Shown piece by piece: positions 6,517-14,433 of a DNA stretch of 40,204 nucleotides (the first letter of the stretch is position 1; each line of letters starts with the position of its first letter). Source of the DNA: Desulfobacterales bacterium (lineage in GTDB: Bacteria > Desulfobacterota > Desulfobacteria > Desulfobacterales > JARGFK01); NCBI GenBank assembly GCA_029211065.1, contig JARGFK010000036.1, positions 1 through 40,204 on the forward strand. Reading direction: 5' to 3'. The translations under genes and the position numbers were made by a program. Under the pieces are notes generated by a model that searched no databases, was not told the origin of the DNA, and saw nothing but the letters and a program-made list of their open reading frames with translations.

Positions 6517-7680
6517 TTACCGGTTCGCTTTGCGGACACCGAGCTGATCAAGGGCGATGATCCATTTGCAGATATTGGCCGAACCTTCCACCATGGCATA
6601 GGTCGGTGCATCCCGATAGTAGCGGGCAACCGGATACTCGGTGGAGTAACCGTAAGCGCCCAGAATTCTCATGGCAAAGGTTGCCGCCCGCGTGACCGCC
6701 TCCCCGGCCAAATACTTTGCCTGGGCCACATCCAGGCCATTGTCCAGTTTGCCCTGGTCCTTTGTCCAGGCTGCTTTATACACCAGCAGCCGCGCCGCCT
6801 CGATTTCAGTGGACATCTGGGCGATCATATCCTGGTTCATCTGAAACTCGCCGATTGATTTTCCGAATTGTTTTCGGTCCTTGCAGTATTTTACGGACGC
6901 GTCCAGACAGGCCTGTGCCAGACCGACCCCTCCTGCTGCAGCCGAAAGACGGGTCTGGTTCAGGGAGCTGAATACAATTTTGGCGCCGTCGCCGGGTTTT
7001 CCGAGAATATTTTCCTTGGGCACTTTTGTATCGGTCAGGAATATTTCGCCGGTGGGGGATGAATGGGATCCCATTTTATCCAGTTTTGAAGTCTTGACAC
7101 CGTTGAAATTTTTGAGTTCCACCACAAATGCAGACAGTCCCTTGGAGCCCTGGTCACGATCGGTATAGGCATAGTAGATAACGACATCGGCAATATCGGC
7201 ATTGGAAATCCATGTCTTGGATCCATTCAAAAGCCAGTGGTCGCCTTTGTCTTCCGCCTTGGACGCCAGGGCCATAACATCCGAGCCCGCATCCGGTTCC
7301 GTGATGGCGAACCCACCGATATAATCGGCCTCCACCAGCTTGGGGATATATTTTTTCTTTATTTCATCGTTGCCGTATTTAAAAATCGTATAAGCGCATC
7401 CCAAGGCCTGCATGTTGACCTGGACCCTGAGCGAACTGGATGCCCGCGCGATTTCTTCAGTGATGATCATGGCCGCCAGCCAACCCATATCCGTACCTTC
7501 AAATTCTTCCGGGATGACGGTCCCAAAAAATCCCAGCTCTCCCATGGGCTTGATGGCTTCCTTGTAAGGGAAGTAATGCTTTTCGTCCCATTCATCGGCA
7601 AACGGGGCAATCTGCTTGGTGGCAAACTCCCGCACCACCTTTCGCAACATCTCAAGATCATCCGATAATTTAAAATCCAT
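6517..7680 (-). CDS. Glutaryl-CoA dehydrogenase, probably non-decarboxylating
   Basis: An FAD-dependent acyl-CoA dehydrogenase of 387 aa. The catalytic base is Glu365 in YAMVEGSANICKWI. FAD/substrate motifs include GGFAITEPDAGSD and DRKQFGK, and the C-terminus reads LGAYGYSTEYPVARYYRD. Arg85 (SSLRVQVNM) is at the place where glutaryl-CoA dehydrogenases hold the distal carboxylate. From memory the sequence closely follows Gdh of Desulfococcus multivorans, which oxidises glutaryl-CoA to glutaconyl-CoA without decarboxylation. The presence of a complete GcdABCD decarboxylase next door supports that reading, as the decarboxylation step would be separate. GGAGGAGG precedes ATG 7680. Electrons would go to ETF. 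A decarboxylating enzyme cannot be excluded without a residue-level alignment. Confidence 0.85.
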   Translation of the reverse strand: MDFKLSDDLEMLRKVVREFATKQIAPFADEWDEKHYFPYKEAIKPMGELGFFGTVIPEEFEGTDMGWLAAMIITEEIARASSSLRVQVNMQALGCAYTIFKYGNDEIKKKYIPKLVEADYIGGFAITEPDAGSDVMALASKAEDKGDHWLLNGSKTWISNADIADVVIYYAYTDRDQGSKGLSAFVVELKNFNGVKTSKLDKMGSHSSPTGEIFLTDTKVPKENILGKPGDGAKIVFSSLNQTRLSAAAGGVGLAQACLDASVKYCKDRKQFGKSIGEFQMNQDMIAQMSTEIEAARLLVYKAAWTKDQGKLDNGLDVAQAKYLAGEAVTRAATFAMRILGAYGYSTEYPVARYYRDAPTYAMVEGSANICKWIIALDQLGVRKANR

Positions 7681-7841
7681 GTTTTCCTCCTCCGCATTTT
7701 AATGTTAATCGGCCGAAACGGTGAATAAAATTTCGACCCCTAAACCGTTGACTGCTCCGGAACCAATTGCGGCCGCAGTTAAGTGATACGTAACCCCTGC
7801 TTCAACAGGATTTATCAGCCCTTATAATTATGGGGCCGGTT

Positions 7842-8621
7842 CTAATGGGCATCGCGAGCGCCCATTGCTTCAGAAAATTTTTTGGCAACCAGCAGCAACT
7901 CCCTGACGTATTTTTTTCTGAGTTTTTGATCCCGGTAACGCATTTCCGGAATGGCCAGACTGATCGACGCCAGCAGTGACCCCCGGTAGTCCAGTATCGG
8001 CGCGCTCAGCGACCCCAGACCCGGATTGCGTTCGCCCAGACTGGCGGCATACCCCTGTTTCCTAATGGTTTCAAGTTCTGCCTGAATTTTCTTTTTGTCG
8101 ATCAGGGTGTTTTTTGTAATCGCCGCCAGTTTGACCTGCCGCAGGTATGATTCGATAAATTCCTGCCCTGAAAACGCCAGCAGACATTTGGAAGATGCCC
8201 CGGCATATAGGGGCGAGCGGCTGCCGACCGGCATAAATCCTTTAAGGTTCTGGGAAGATTCCCTATTGTCGATACAGATGCGTTCATTTCTTTCGATGAC
8301 GTTCAGATGGACCGTTTCCTGCGTCCGGGAAAGCAGCTGCATCATATAGGACTGGGCCGCCTGTGTAACCGGATAGGTGCGCTGCAGCGAATGTAAAAAA
8401 CTAAAATAAATATTGCCCAGCCGATACTGGCGGGTTTGGGCGTCCTGATCAACAAAGGCATACGATTTCAGGGTCTGGAGAATTCTCTGGACGGTTGCCG
8501 GGCTGAATCCCAAATGCGTACTGAGTTCTCTGACACCCCAATAGGGTCGCTCCCCTTCAAATGCTTTCAGAATTTTGAGGGCTTTTTCAACCGAGTTGAA
8601 TGTAGGTGTCGTTTGTTTCAT
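7842..8621 (-). CDS. IclR family transcriptional regulator
   Basis: A 259-aa regulator with an N-terminal winged helix-turn-helix (about residues 8-65; WGVRELSTHLGFSPATVQRIL is the HTH) and a C-terminal IclR effector domain (about 80-255). IclR proteins bind small acids or acyl derivatives and control adjacent catabolic operons. The gene is divergent from gctAB and ends the gcd-acyl-CoA dehydrogenase side. ATG 8621 is the first ATG; there is no ribosome binding site, and a perfect palindrome (8625-8641) lies just 3 nt upstream of the start codon, which argues for tight autoregulation or a leaderless transcript. It probably controls gct, gcd and itself in response to glutarate, glutaconate or their CoA esters (inference). 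Confidence 0.88.
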   Translation of the reverse strand: MKQTTPTFNSVEKALKILKAFEGERPYWGVRELSTHLGFSPATVQRILQTLKSYAFVDQDAQTRQYRLGNIYFSFLHSLQRTYPVTQAAQSYMMQLLSRTQETVHLNVIERNERICIDNRESSQNLKGFMPVGSRSPLYAGASSKCLLAFSGQEFIESYLRQVKLAAITKNTLIDKKKIQAELETIRKQGYAASLGERNPGLGSLSAPILDYRGSLLASISLAIPEMRYRDQKLRKKYVRELLLVAKKFSEAMGARDAH

Positions 8622-8641
8622 AATATAAAACAATGTTTTAT
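8610..8641 (-). promoter_or_regulatory. Palindromic operator at the iclR start
   Basis: ATAAAAC-AAT-GTTTTAT (8625-8641) is a perfect 7+3+7 palindrome. A second overlapping near-palindrome, GTTTCATAATATAAAAC (8615-8631), spans the ATG. The minus-strand text from the palindrome into the first codons is nearly repeated, in mirror orientation, at 8776-8805. Confidence 0.65.
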
Positions 8642-8775
8642 TAACAGCGAAACTTATGTCAGACCCGCAGGGCTTTTGTCAAGAATTTTTTGTGCGGCGC
8701 TTCTCCCGCTTTCCGATTCTCCGTTGCTGCAAATGCCTCTTGACAATCAACCCTGAAATTTGTCATAATTTTTTT

Positions 8776-8805
8776 TAAAACATCGTTTTATATTATGAAA
8801 CAAGC
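8776..8805 (+). promoter_or_regulatory. Palindromic operator upstream of gctAB
   Basis: TAAAAC-ATC-GTTTTA (8776-8790) is a perfect 6+3+6 palindrome followed by TATTATGAAACAA. It is the mirror-image counterpart of the site at the iclR start, so the same regulator should bind both sides of the divergent promoter. Confidence 0.65.
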
Positions 8806-8854
8806 AGCGACCCCGTCTTTCAGGAACGTTGCCGCAAACTTAACAGGCAGTTAA
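8795..8854 (+). pseudogene. Vestigial copy of the iclR start (19-codon frame)
   Basis: The plus strand here carries ATG AAA CAA and a 19-residue frame (MKQAATPSFRNVAANLTGS) ending in TAA. It parallels the N-terminus of the divergent IclR regulator (MKQTTPTFNSVEKAL), and the DNA upstream, including the operator, is also duplicated. No ribosome binding site is seen. It is either a remnant of an inverted duplication of the iclR 5' region or a short leader peptide upstream of gctA. Confidence 0.45.
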
Positions 8855-8881
8855 ATCTCATCTTCCAGGAGATTGCGATTC

Positions 8882-9868
8882 ATGCGCATTGAAAAAGGCG
8901 ATTCAAACAAAATAATGCCCCTTGCCGAGGCCATAAAACGTTATGTTTTCGACGGTTGCCATATATCTATCGGCGGTTTTACCATGGTCCGAAACCCCAT
9001 GGCGGCTGTATATGAAATCATCCGGCAGGACATCAAAAACCTTCATCTTTATGCCCATTCCAACGGGCAGGGCGTTGATGAACTCATCGGCGCCGGCTGT
9101 TTGGCAAAGTTGGAAATCGCATATGGCGGAAACGGCCGGTTTGCTTCAACCTGTGTTCGCTTTCGCAAGGCGGTTGAAGCGGGCGCCCTTTCCGTTGAAG
9201 ACTATACCAACTATCAGATGACGTTAAGATTCATGGCCGGCGCCATGGGAGTTCCCTATCTGCCCACCCGCGCCTCTTTGGGAACCGACATCATCAATAA
9301 ATGGGGATTTTCTGAAGCCGTGCGCAAAAAAGATCCGAAAATTCCCGACCGGAAACTGATTGTTGCGGATAATCCCTTTGATACGACGGGCGAAGTGCCG
9401 AAAGTGGTTCTGGTCCCGGCCATCAATACCGATGTGGCGATTTTACATGTTCAAAAAGCAGATGCCCAGGGTACCGCCCGTATCAACGGATTGACCTTTT
9501 CCGATATCGAACAGGCCAAATCCGCCCAACACGTCATTCTTACCTGTGAAGAAATCGTCAGCACGGATGATTTGAGGGCAGATCCGGACCAAAACCAGAT
9601 TCCTTTTTTCTATGTGGATGCGGTCGTCCATATCCCCTTGGGCGCTTTTCCCACGTCCTGTCACCGCTGCTATGACTATGATCCGGTTTATTTGAATGAA
9701 TATCTGAAATCGGCGCAGGACGATACGCAGTTCAAAGCGTACCTTGACAGATACGTCTACGGCGTCAGAGACCATCAGGACATGTTAAAACTCATCGGCC
9801 CGGAGCGCATCAACCGGATCAAGGCGGATCCGCAGAAAGGATATGCCGTCGGACTGGACAGAAGATGA
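8882..9868 (+). CDS. gctA: CoA-transferase subunit A (glutaconate CoA-transferase type)
   Basis: A family I CoA-transferase alpha subunit of 328 aa. It begins with the GctA-like pattern MPLAEAIKRYVFDGCHISIGGF (quoted in part) and contains the glycine-rich segment GAMGVPYLPTRASLGTD. With GctB it moves CoA from an acyl-CoA donor such as acetyl-CoA to a dicarboxylate such as glutaconate or glutarate. AGGAG lies 10 nt before ATG 8882; an upstream in-frame TTG at 8873 would have no spacing to that site. gctB follows after 13 nt. Specificity is inferred from the neighbouring glutaryl-CoA module; related 3-oxoacid or cholesterol-ring CoA-transferases look similar. Confidence 0.82.
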   Translation: MRIEKGDSNKIMPLAEAIKRYVFDGCHISIGGFTMVRNPMAAVYEIIRQDIKNLHLYAHSNGQGVDELIGAGCLAKLEIAYGGNGRFASTCVRFRKAVEAGALSVEDYTNYQMTLRFMAGAMGVPYLPTRASLGTDIINKWGFSEAVRKKDPKIPDRKLIVADNPFDTTGEVPKVVLVPAINTDVAILHVQKADAQGTARINGLTFSDIEQAKSAQHVILTCEEIVSTDDLRADPDQNQIPFFYVDAVVHIPLGAFPTSCHRCYDYDPVYLNEYLKSAQDDTQFKAYLDRYVYGVRDHQDMLKLIGPERINRIKADPQKGYAVGLDRR

Positions 9869-9881
9869 TTTGGAGAGAATC

Positions 9882-10649
9882 ATGACAGAATATACCCCGC
9901 GGGAAATGATGGCAATCGCAGCGGCCCGCCAGATTCAAGATGGTGATATTGTTTTTTGCGGCACCGGCATATCCATGCTGGCCGCCATGGCCGCCAAACA
10001 TATCAGCGCACCCCAGAGCGTCTTGTTTTTCGAAACCGGAGCGATCGACTCGGTTTTAGAAGAAATCCCGCTGACAGTGGCGGATTCCCGGGTCATGTTC
10101 TGGACTTCCGTCAACGGAAGCCTGGCAGACGCTTTTGCCACCATGCAGAATAGAATAACCGGCAGCCATGTCATCGGCATTCTGGGGGCCGCCCAGATCG
10201 ACCGGTTCGGCAATTTAAACTCCACTGTCATCGGCGACTACCACAAACCCGCCGTCCGGTTTTCCGGAAGCGGGGGCGCCAGCGATGTGGCTTCTTTTGT
10301 CAGCCGAACCATCATTTTCATGCAGCATGAAAAAAGAAAATTTGTCTCCAAGGTTGATTATGTCACCAGCCCGGGATGGATCGACGGCCCTGACGGACGG
10401 AAAAGGGTCGGACTCCCGGACGGCGGTCCCTATGCTGTCATCACAAATATGGGAATCTTGTATTTTGACGATCGAACCAAAGAAATGTATCTGGGCGGAT
10501 ACTACCCCGGAGTTGACCCCGACCGCATACTTGACAATATGGGATTTACGGTGGACATTTCCCGGGCAACCGAGGTGGCGCCGCCTTCCCAGCATGAACT
10601 CAGGATTCTGCGGGAGGTTTGCGACCCCCAGCGACTAATACTGGGGTGA
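9882..10649 (+). CDS. gctB: CoA-transferase subunit B (glutaconate CoA-transferase type)
   Basis: The beta subunit of a family I CoA-transferase, 255 aa from ATG 9882 (GGAGAG just upstream). The catalytic glutamate that forms the CoA thioester is probably Glu51 in FFETGAIDS, matching the E(S/T)G motif of GctB. Other hallmarks are the FGNLNSTVIGD segment and the SGGASDVASFV segment around residues 120-140. A longer frame from ATG 9843 would overlap gctA and lacks a binding site. It is followed by a hairpin shared with the convergent aminotransferase gene. Confidence 0.82.
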   Translation: MTEYTPREMMAIAAARQIQDGDIVFCGTGISMLAAMAAKHISAPQSVLFFETGAIDSVLEEIPLTVADSRVMFWTSVNGSLADAFATMQNRITGSHVIGILGAAQIDRFGNLNSTVIGDYHKPAVRFSGSGGASDVASFVSRTIIFMQHEKRKFVSKVDYVTSPGWIDGPDGRKRVGLPDGGPYAVITNMGILYFDDRTKEMYLGGYYPGVDPDRILDNMGFTVDISRATEVAPPSQHELRILREVCDPQRLILG

Positions 10650-10653
10650 GACG

Positions 10654-10684
10654 AGAACCCATCTCAAAAATGCAAATGGGTTCT
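10654..10684 (+). terminator. Hairpin between convergent gctB and aminotransferase genes
   Basis: AGAACCCAT (10654-10662) pairs with ATGGGTTCT (10676-10684) around a 13-nt loop. It is followed by only a short T-poor stretch, and its right arm covers the stop of the convergent gene, so it may act as a weak two-way terminator. Confidence 0.45.
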
Positions 10685-11531
10685 ATTCCGATTCGATGCA
10701 CTTTTTCCGCAGCGCATCCCCAAGTCGCCTGCTAAATGGCCCCACTTGGCCATCGGCGATAGTCTTCCCGTCTATTGTGACGATGGGAAGCACTTCGGTG
10801 GTTGTTCCCGTCAGGAAAACCTCTTCGGCCCCGTATAATTCTTCAATCCCGTAAAACCGCTCGGCGGTTTCAAGTTGCATTTCTTTCGCGCAGTTTAATA
10901 CAACCGCCCGGGTTATTCCCGGCAGGATGTTTTCTGTCAACGGATGGGTAACAAGGGTTCCCTGTACAACAATAAACACATTGGAACTGGTGGCCTCGCG
11001 CACCACCCCGTTCTCGGCCACAAAAATGGCATCATATGCGCCGCTGTCAACCGCTTTCTGTTTGGCCAAAACGTTGGCTAAAATCTGTACCGTCTTAATG
11101 TCGCAGCGCCCCCACCGGAAATCTTTCACGGTGATCGCTACAGCACCCGCTTGCCTCAGTTTCGGATCGGTTTCATGCACCTTGCGGACGGTCATCACCA
11201 CCTGGGCCTGCGGCGCATCGGGAAACGCATGATTCCGGGGAGCGACCCCGCGGGAAATCTGGATATACACCCCTGCCCGCGCCAAAGCGGCCTTATGGAA
11301 AAGCTCATTAACCGCTTCCCTTATATTTTCCTTGGAAATTGCCGGAAAAGAGAGCGCGTTCAATGACCGGTCGAGCCTGTCCAGGTGGGCTTCCTGGAAA
11401 AACAGGCGGCCGTTGTAACTGGCAATATATTCGTAGACGGCATCCCCGAACTGGTATCCCCGGTCTTCAACCGGCACCATCGCTTTTTCAATCGGCAGAA
11501 ACGTGCCGTTGACATAGGCTAACTCTGGCAT
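10683..11531 (-). CDS. D-amino acid aminotransferase (class IV, PLP)
   Basis: A 282-aa fold-type IV aminotransferase. Lys146 (RCDIKTVQILAN) is the PLP lysine and Glu179 (REATSSNVF) the pyridine-nitrogen contact. The RGVAPRNHAFP motif resembles the RGxxxRxH motif of D-alanine aminotransferases, which binds the substrate carboxylate, and argues against branched-chain aminotransferase or aminodeoxychorismate lyase. It makes D-amino acids or 2-oxo acids reversibly. It is convergent with gctB and divergent from the aldolase gene at 11700. A 2-oxo acid product could feed the neighbouring aldolase/dehydrogenase genes (inference). Confidence 0.82.
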   Translation of the reverse strand: MPELAYVNGTFLPIEKAMVPVEDRGYQFGDAVYEYIASYNGRLFFQEAHLDRLDRSLNALSFPAISKENIREAVNELFHKAALARAGVYIQISRGVAPRNHAFPDAPQAQVVMTVRKVHETDPKLRQAGAVAITVKDFRWGRCDIKTVQILANVLAKQKAVDSGAYDAIFVAENGVVREATSSNVFIVVQGTLVTHPLTENILPGITRAVVLNCAKEMQLETAERFYGIEELYGAEEVFLTGTTTEVLPIVTIDGKTIADGQVGPFSRRLGDALRKKCIESE

Positions 11532-11635
11532 TTTTATTTCTCCATTTCTGTTTTAATAAAAAATATTTATATCCGCCGCAAGGTACGTACTATACTCAAC
11601 TCGAATGATAGTTGCAAATTTTAATTTTCATTATA

Positions 11636-11648
11636 GAATGTTTCATTC
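11636..11648. promoter_or_regulatory. Small palindrome in the aminotransferase/aldolase divergent gap
   Basis: GAATG-TTT-CATTC is a perfect 5+3+5 inverted repeat in the 168-bp AT-rich region between divergent genes, about 50 nt upstream of the aldolase start. It may be a regulator site; the regulator is unknown. Confidence 0.3.
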
Positions 11649-11699
11649 TTCCCGATAACAGGACACAATTTTTATCTTTTTCCCAACAAGGAGGTATAA

Positions 11700-12461
11700 A
11701 TGAAGTTTATACGTGACCGCGTGCTGCGCCGGGAACTCATGTTCGGCGTAGGCGCCCAACTGGGTTCCAGCCTCACCGTTGAAATGATCGGCGCCGCCGG
11801 CTTTGATTGGACCTGGATCGACTGTGAACATGGGGCCGGCGACCACAGTGAGCTGATTACCCAGATTCAGGTCGCCAGTCTGGGCAACGCCCCGCCGGTT
11901 GTAAGGATCGCCTGGAATGAGGCACCTCGCTTCAAACGGGTTCTTGATCTGGGCGCCAGCGGCATCATGGTGCCGTATGTCAACACCAAGGCCGAAGCCC
12001 GGCTGGCCGCCCAATCCATGCGCTACCAGCCCGAAGGAATTCGCGGGGTCGCGCAGTCTCCCCGATCGTGTGGGTTCGGCCAAAATTTCGAGGATTATTT
12101 TGCCAAGGCAAATGACAATCTCCTGACAATCGTGCAGATTGAAACCCGGGAAGCGGTGGACAACGCCGCTGAAATTGCTGCGGTTCCGGGCGTTGACGTT
12201 CTGTTTGTGGGCCCCTTTGATTTGAGCATCAATATGGAAATTGTTAAAAAATTTGACCACCCCGACTTTATCGCCGCCCTTGAAAAAGTATCCGATGCCT
12301 GCAAACAGCACGGTAAAGCCGCTGGAATCCTGACCCCCAGGTCCGATTATCTTACAGCGTGGATTGAAATGGGGTACACTTTTTTTGTCGTGGGCTCGGA
12401 CAGCGGTTGTGTTACCAACGGCTTAAATCAGATCTATGGCGCCTGTAAAAATTACAAATGA
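11700..12461 (+). CDS. HpaI/HpcH family class II aldolase
   Basis: A 253-aa TIM-barrel aldolase of the 2-dehydro-3-deoxyglucarate / 2,4-dihydroxyhept-2-enedioate aldolase family. The expected active-site residues are present: Asp41 and His44 in WIDCEHG, Arg69 in VVRIAW, and metal ligands Glu148 (IETREAV) and Asp174 (VGPFDLS). It should cleave or form a 4-hydroxy-2-oxo acid with pyruvate as the nucleophile. AAGGAGG stands 6 nt before ATG 11700. A hydroxyacid dehydrogenase and a second, divergent aldolase homologue follow in the same direction with gaps of 60 and 92 nt. The natural aldehyde substrate cannot be read from the sequence. Confidence 0.85.
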   Translation: MKFIRDRVLRRELMFGVGAQLGSSLTVEMIGAAGFDWTWIDCEHGAGDHSELITQIQVASLGNAPPVVRIAWNEAPRFKRVLDLGASGIMVPYVNTKAEARLAAQSMRYQPEGIRGVAQSPRSCGFGQNFEDYFAKANDNLLTIVQIETREAVDNAAEIAAVPGVDVLFVGPFDLSINMEIVKKFDHPDFIAALEKVSDACKQHGKAAGILTPRSDYLTAWIEMGYTFFVVGSDSGCVTNGLNQIYGACKNYK

Positions 12462-12521
12462 ATATAGCTGTGTTCCGTATGTGGAATACCGGCATGACCA
12501 CTTGATCTCAAAGGAGACTAT

Positions 12522-13481
12522 ATGAAAACGGTTCTCGTCAACAAGCCGATTCACCCGGATGCCTTGAAAAGACTGTCGGAAGAGGTCCGGATATTGACCC
12601 CGTTTAAAGCATCCCGTGCGGAACTTATGGACATGCTTTCCGGGGTGCAGGGGGTTGTCCTCTGTCTCGGGTTGGATTTTACCGCAGAAGTAATCGATCA
12701 CTGCAAAGTCATTGAAGTCATCGGGCGCCACGGCGCCGGCGTCGAAACCGTCGATGTTGAAGCGGCAAACCGCAGGAACATTCCGGTGGTGTTTACGCCC
12801 TTTGGCCCTACGGAATCCACGGCCGAACACGCCTTTACGCTGATGATGGCGACGGCACGCAAATTGTCCCTGCTGGACAGGGAAATCCGTGCGGGTAATT
12901 TCCATATCCGGGATCAGGTCATCGGACGCGAATTGTTTAGCGCCGGTGTCGGCGTTGTCGGATTCGGCCGCATCGGAAAACGCTTTGCGCAAATGTGTCG
13001 GTCTGCCCTGGAAATGGAGATCCATGTTTTTGATCCGCTTTTGGATCGGTCGGAGGTGGAAGCCTGGGGCGCTGTTTATGAAAACGACCTTGTGGAAATG
13101 GCGCGCAAGGTTGATGTCCTTTCGCTGCACTGTCCCCTGACCGATCAGACCCACCAGGTGGTCAACCGCCAAGTGATCGCCGCAATGAAAGCAGATGCGA
13201 TTTTCATCAACGCCTCGCGCGGGCCCCTTGCGGACGAACGCGCCTTGGTTGAAGCCCTGCAGCAGAACAAGATAGCCGGTGCCGGCCTGGATGTATACGA
13301 TCCCGAATCGCCTGCAGAAGACAATCCTTTGTTTTCTTTAGACAATGTGGTACTGACGCCCCATCTGGCCAGTTTCACGGATGAAGGACGAAAGCGCATG
13401 GGACTAACCGTCGTGGAAGATGTTCTCAGCGTCCTGCGCGGCGATCCGCCTAAGTATCCACTCAATCCGGAAGTGCTTTAA
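12522..13481 (+). CDS. D-isomer-specific 2-hydroxyacid dehydrogenase (SerA-like)
   Basis: A 319-aa NAD(P)-dependent enzyme. The Rossmann motif is GVVGFGRIGKRFA (about 147-159), and the catalytic triad Arg (INASRGPL), Glu (YDPESPAEDNPL) and His (LTPHLASFT) is intact. It lacks the ACT domain of long phosphoglycerate dehydrogenases. It probably interconverts a 2-oxo acid and a D-2-hydroxy acid. AAGGAG precedes ATG 12522. Placement between two HpaI-type genes suggests that it reduces or oxidises an aldolase substrate or product rather than serving serine synthesis (inference). Confidence 0.85.
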   Translation: MKTVLVNKPIHPDALKRLSEEVRILTPFKASRAELMDMLSGVQGVVLCLGLDFTAEVIDHCKVIEVIGRHGAGVETVDVEAANRRNIPVVFTPFGPTESTAEHAFTLMMATARKLSLLDREIRAGNFHIRDQVIGRELFSAGVGVVGFGRIGKRFAQMCRSALEMEIHVFDPLLDRSEVEAWGAVYENDLVEMARKVDVLSLHCPLTDQTHQVVNRQVIAAMKADAIFINASRGPLADERALVEALQQNKIAGAGLDVYDPESPAEDNPLFSLDNVVLTPHLASFTDEGRKRMGLTVVEDVLSVLRGDPPKYPLNPEVL

Positions 13482-13573
13482 ATTGCCCATAAATTTCCGG
13501 CTAACCACCATCGGAAAACTTTCGGATCTTTATCGGTTTTCTGAATATACCGCTTGTTGCCATAAAGGAGATT

Positions 13574-14365
13574 ATGATGAGAAAAAATAAATTGCGCGAA
13601 TTGCTGAAGGCAGGCAAACCGACTGTCGGCACACGGGTGCAAAGCAGCTGGCCGTCTATTGCCGAAGTCATCGGTCATACCGGCATGTTCGACTATATCG
13701 AATTCCTAGCTGAATATGCCCCTTTTGAACTGTATGCACTGGATAATTTTTGTCGTGCGGTGGAACTTTTCGACATGTCCGCCATGATCAAAGTCGATGC
13801 GGAGCACCGGGGGTTTCTGGCCCAGCGCGGCATCGGCGCCGGATTCCAGAGCGTCAATTTTGCCGACTGCCGGTCCGCCGATGACGTTCGCGAATGTGTG
13901 AGAATCACCCGCCCGGATACGCCTGAAGACGGTGGAACCCACGGCGCCGGCATGCGTCGCTTTACGTACATGGGGTACGGGGGCGGCCCTGATTACGTTC
14001 AGGCGCTCCGGGATGTTGTCATCGTCGTGATGATCGAAAAACAATCGGCCGTCGATCAGCTCGATGAAATACTCTCGGTCCGGGGGGTCGACATGATTCA
14101 GTGGGGTCCGTCGGATTATTCCATGAGCGTCGGGCTGGCAGGGAAAAAAAGTGACCCCAAAATCAAAACGGCTGAACGTCTTGTCTTTGAAAAAGCAGCT
14201 AAATACGGCATTCCCGCCCGCGCCGAAATTGCCGGTATCGATCAGATGAAATACTATCTGGATATGGGCGTTCGTCATTTCAATCTGGGTACGGATATCG
14301 GCATTCTATATAACTGGCTGAAAGAAAACGGCGGCAAATTAAGAGAGGTAATAGCAGGCGCTTAG
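13574..14365 (+). CDS. Divergent HpaI/HpcH family protein
   Basis: A 263-aa homologue of the aldolase encoded at 11700. The two metal ligands are kept (Glu155 in MIEKQSAV and Asp181 in WGPSDYS). The DxEH catalytic motif is replaced by EFLAEY, so the His is Tyr48, and the pyruvate-binding Arg is Lys73 (MIKVDAEH). It may therefore bind the same kind of oxo acid but use another mechanism, or act on a different substrate. AAAGGAG lies 5-6 nt before ATG 13574. It is the last gene of the rightward run and is convergent with the GlcD-type gene. Confidence 0.75.
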   Translation: MMRKNKLRELLKAGKPTVGTRVQSSWPSIAEVIGHTGMFDYIEFLAEYAPFELYALDNFCRAVELFDMSAMIKVDAEHRGFLAQRGIGAGFQSVNFADCRSADDVRECVRITRPDTPEDGGTHGAGMRRFTYMGYGGGPDYVQALRDVVIVVMIEKQSAVDQLDEILSVRGVDMIQWGPSDYSMSVGLAGKKSDPKIKTAERLVFEKAAKYGIPARAEIAGIDQMKYYLDMGVRHFNLGTDIGILYNWLKENGGKLREVIAGA

Positions 14366-14433
14366 GTAAAACTTTTTAACCAATCTTTACAACTTGAACC
14401 GCAACAGCGAGTCCATTCGCGGCAAGACTTGTA

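Noticed and set aside
5875-6858. A 327-codon plus-strand frame across the CMD-like gene and the acyl-CoA dehydrogenase end
   Set aside because: It is antisense to two genes with clear family motifs and its product resembles no protein family.
12423-13172. A 249-codon minus-strand frame inside the hydroxyacid dehydrogenase
   Set aside because: The plus-strand gene has an intact NAD motif and catalytic triad; the opposite frame has no start signal.
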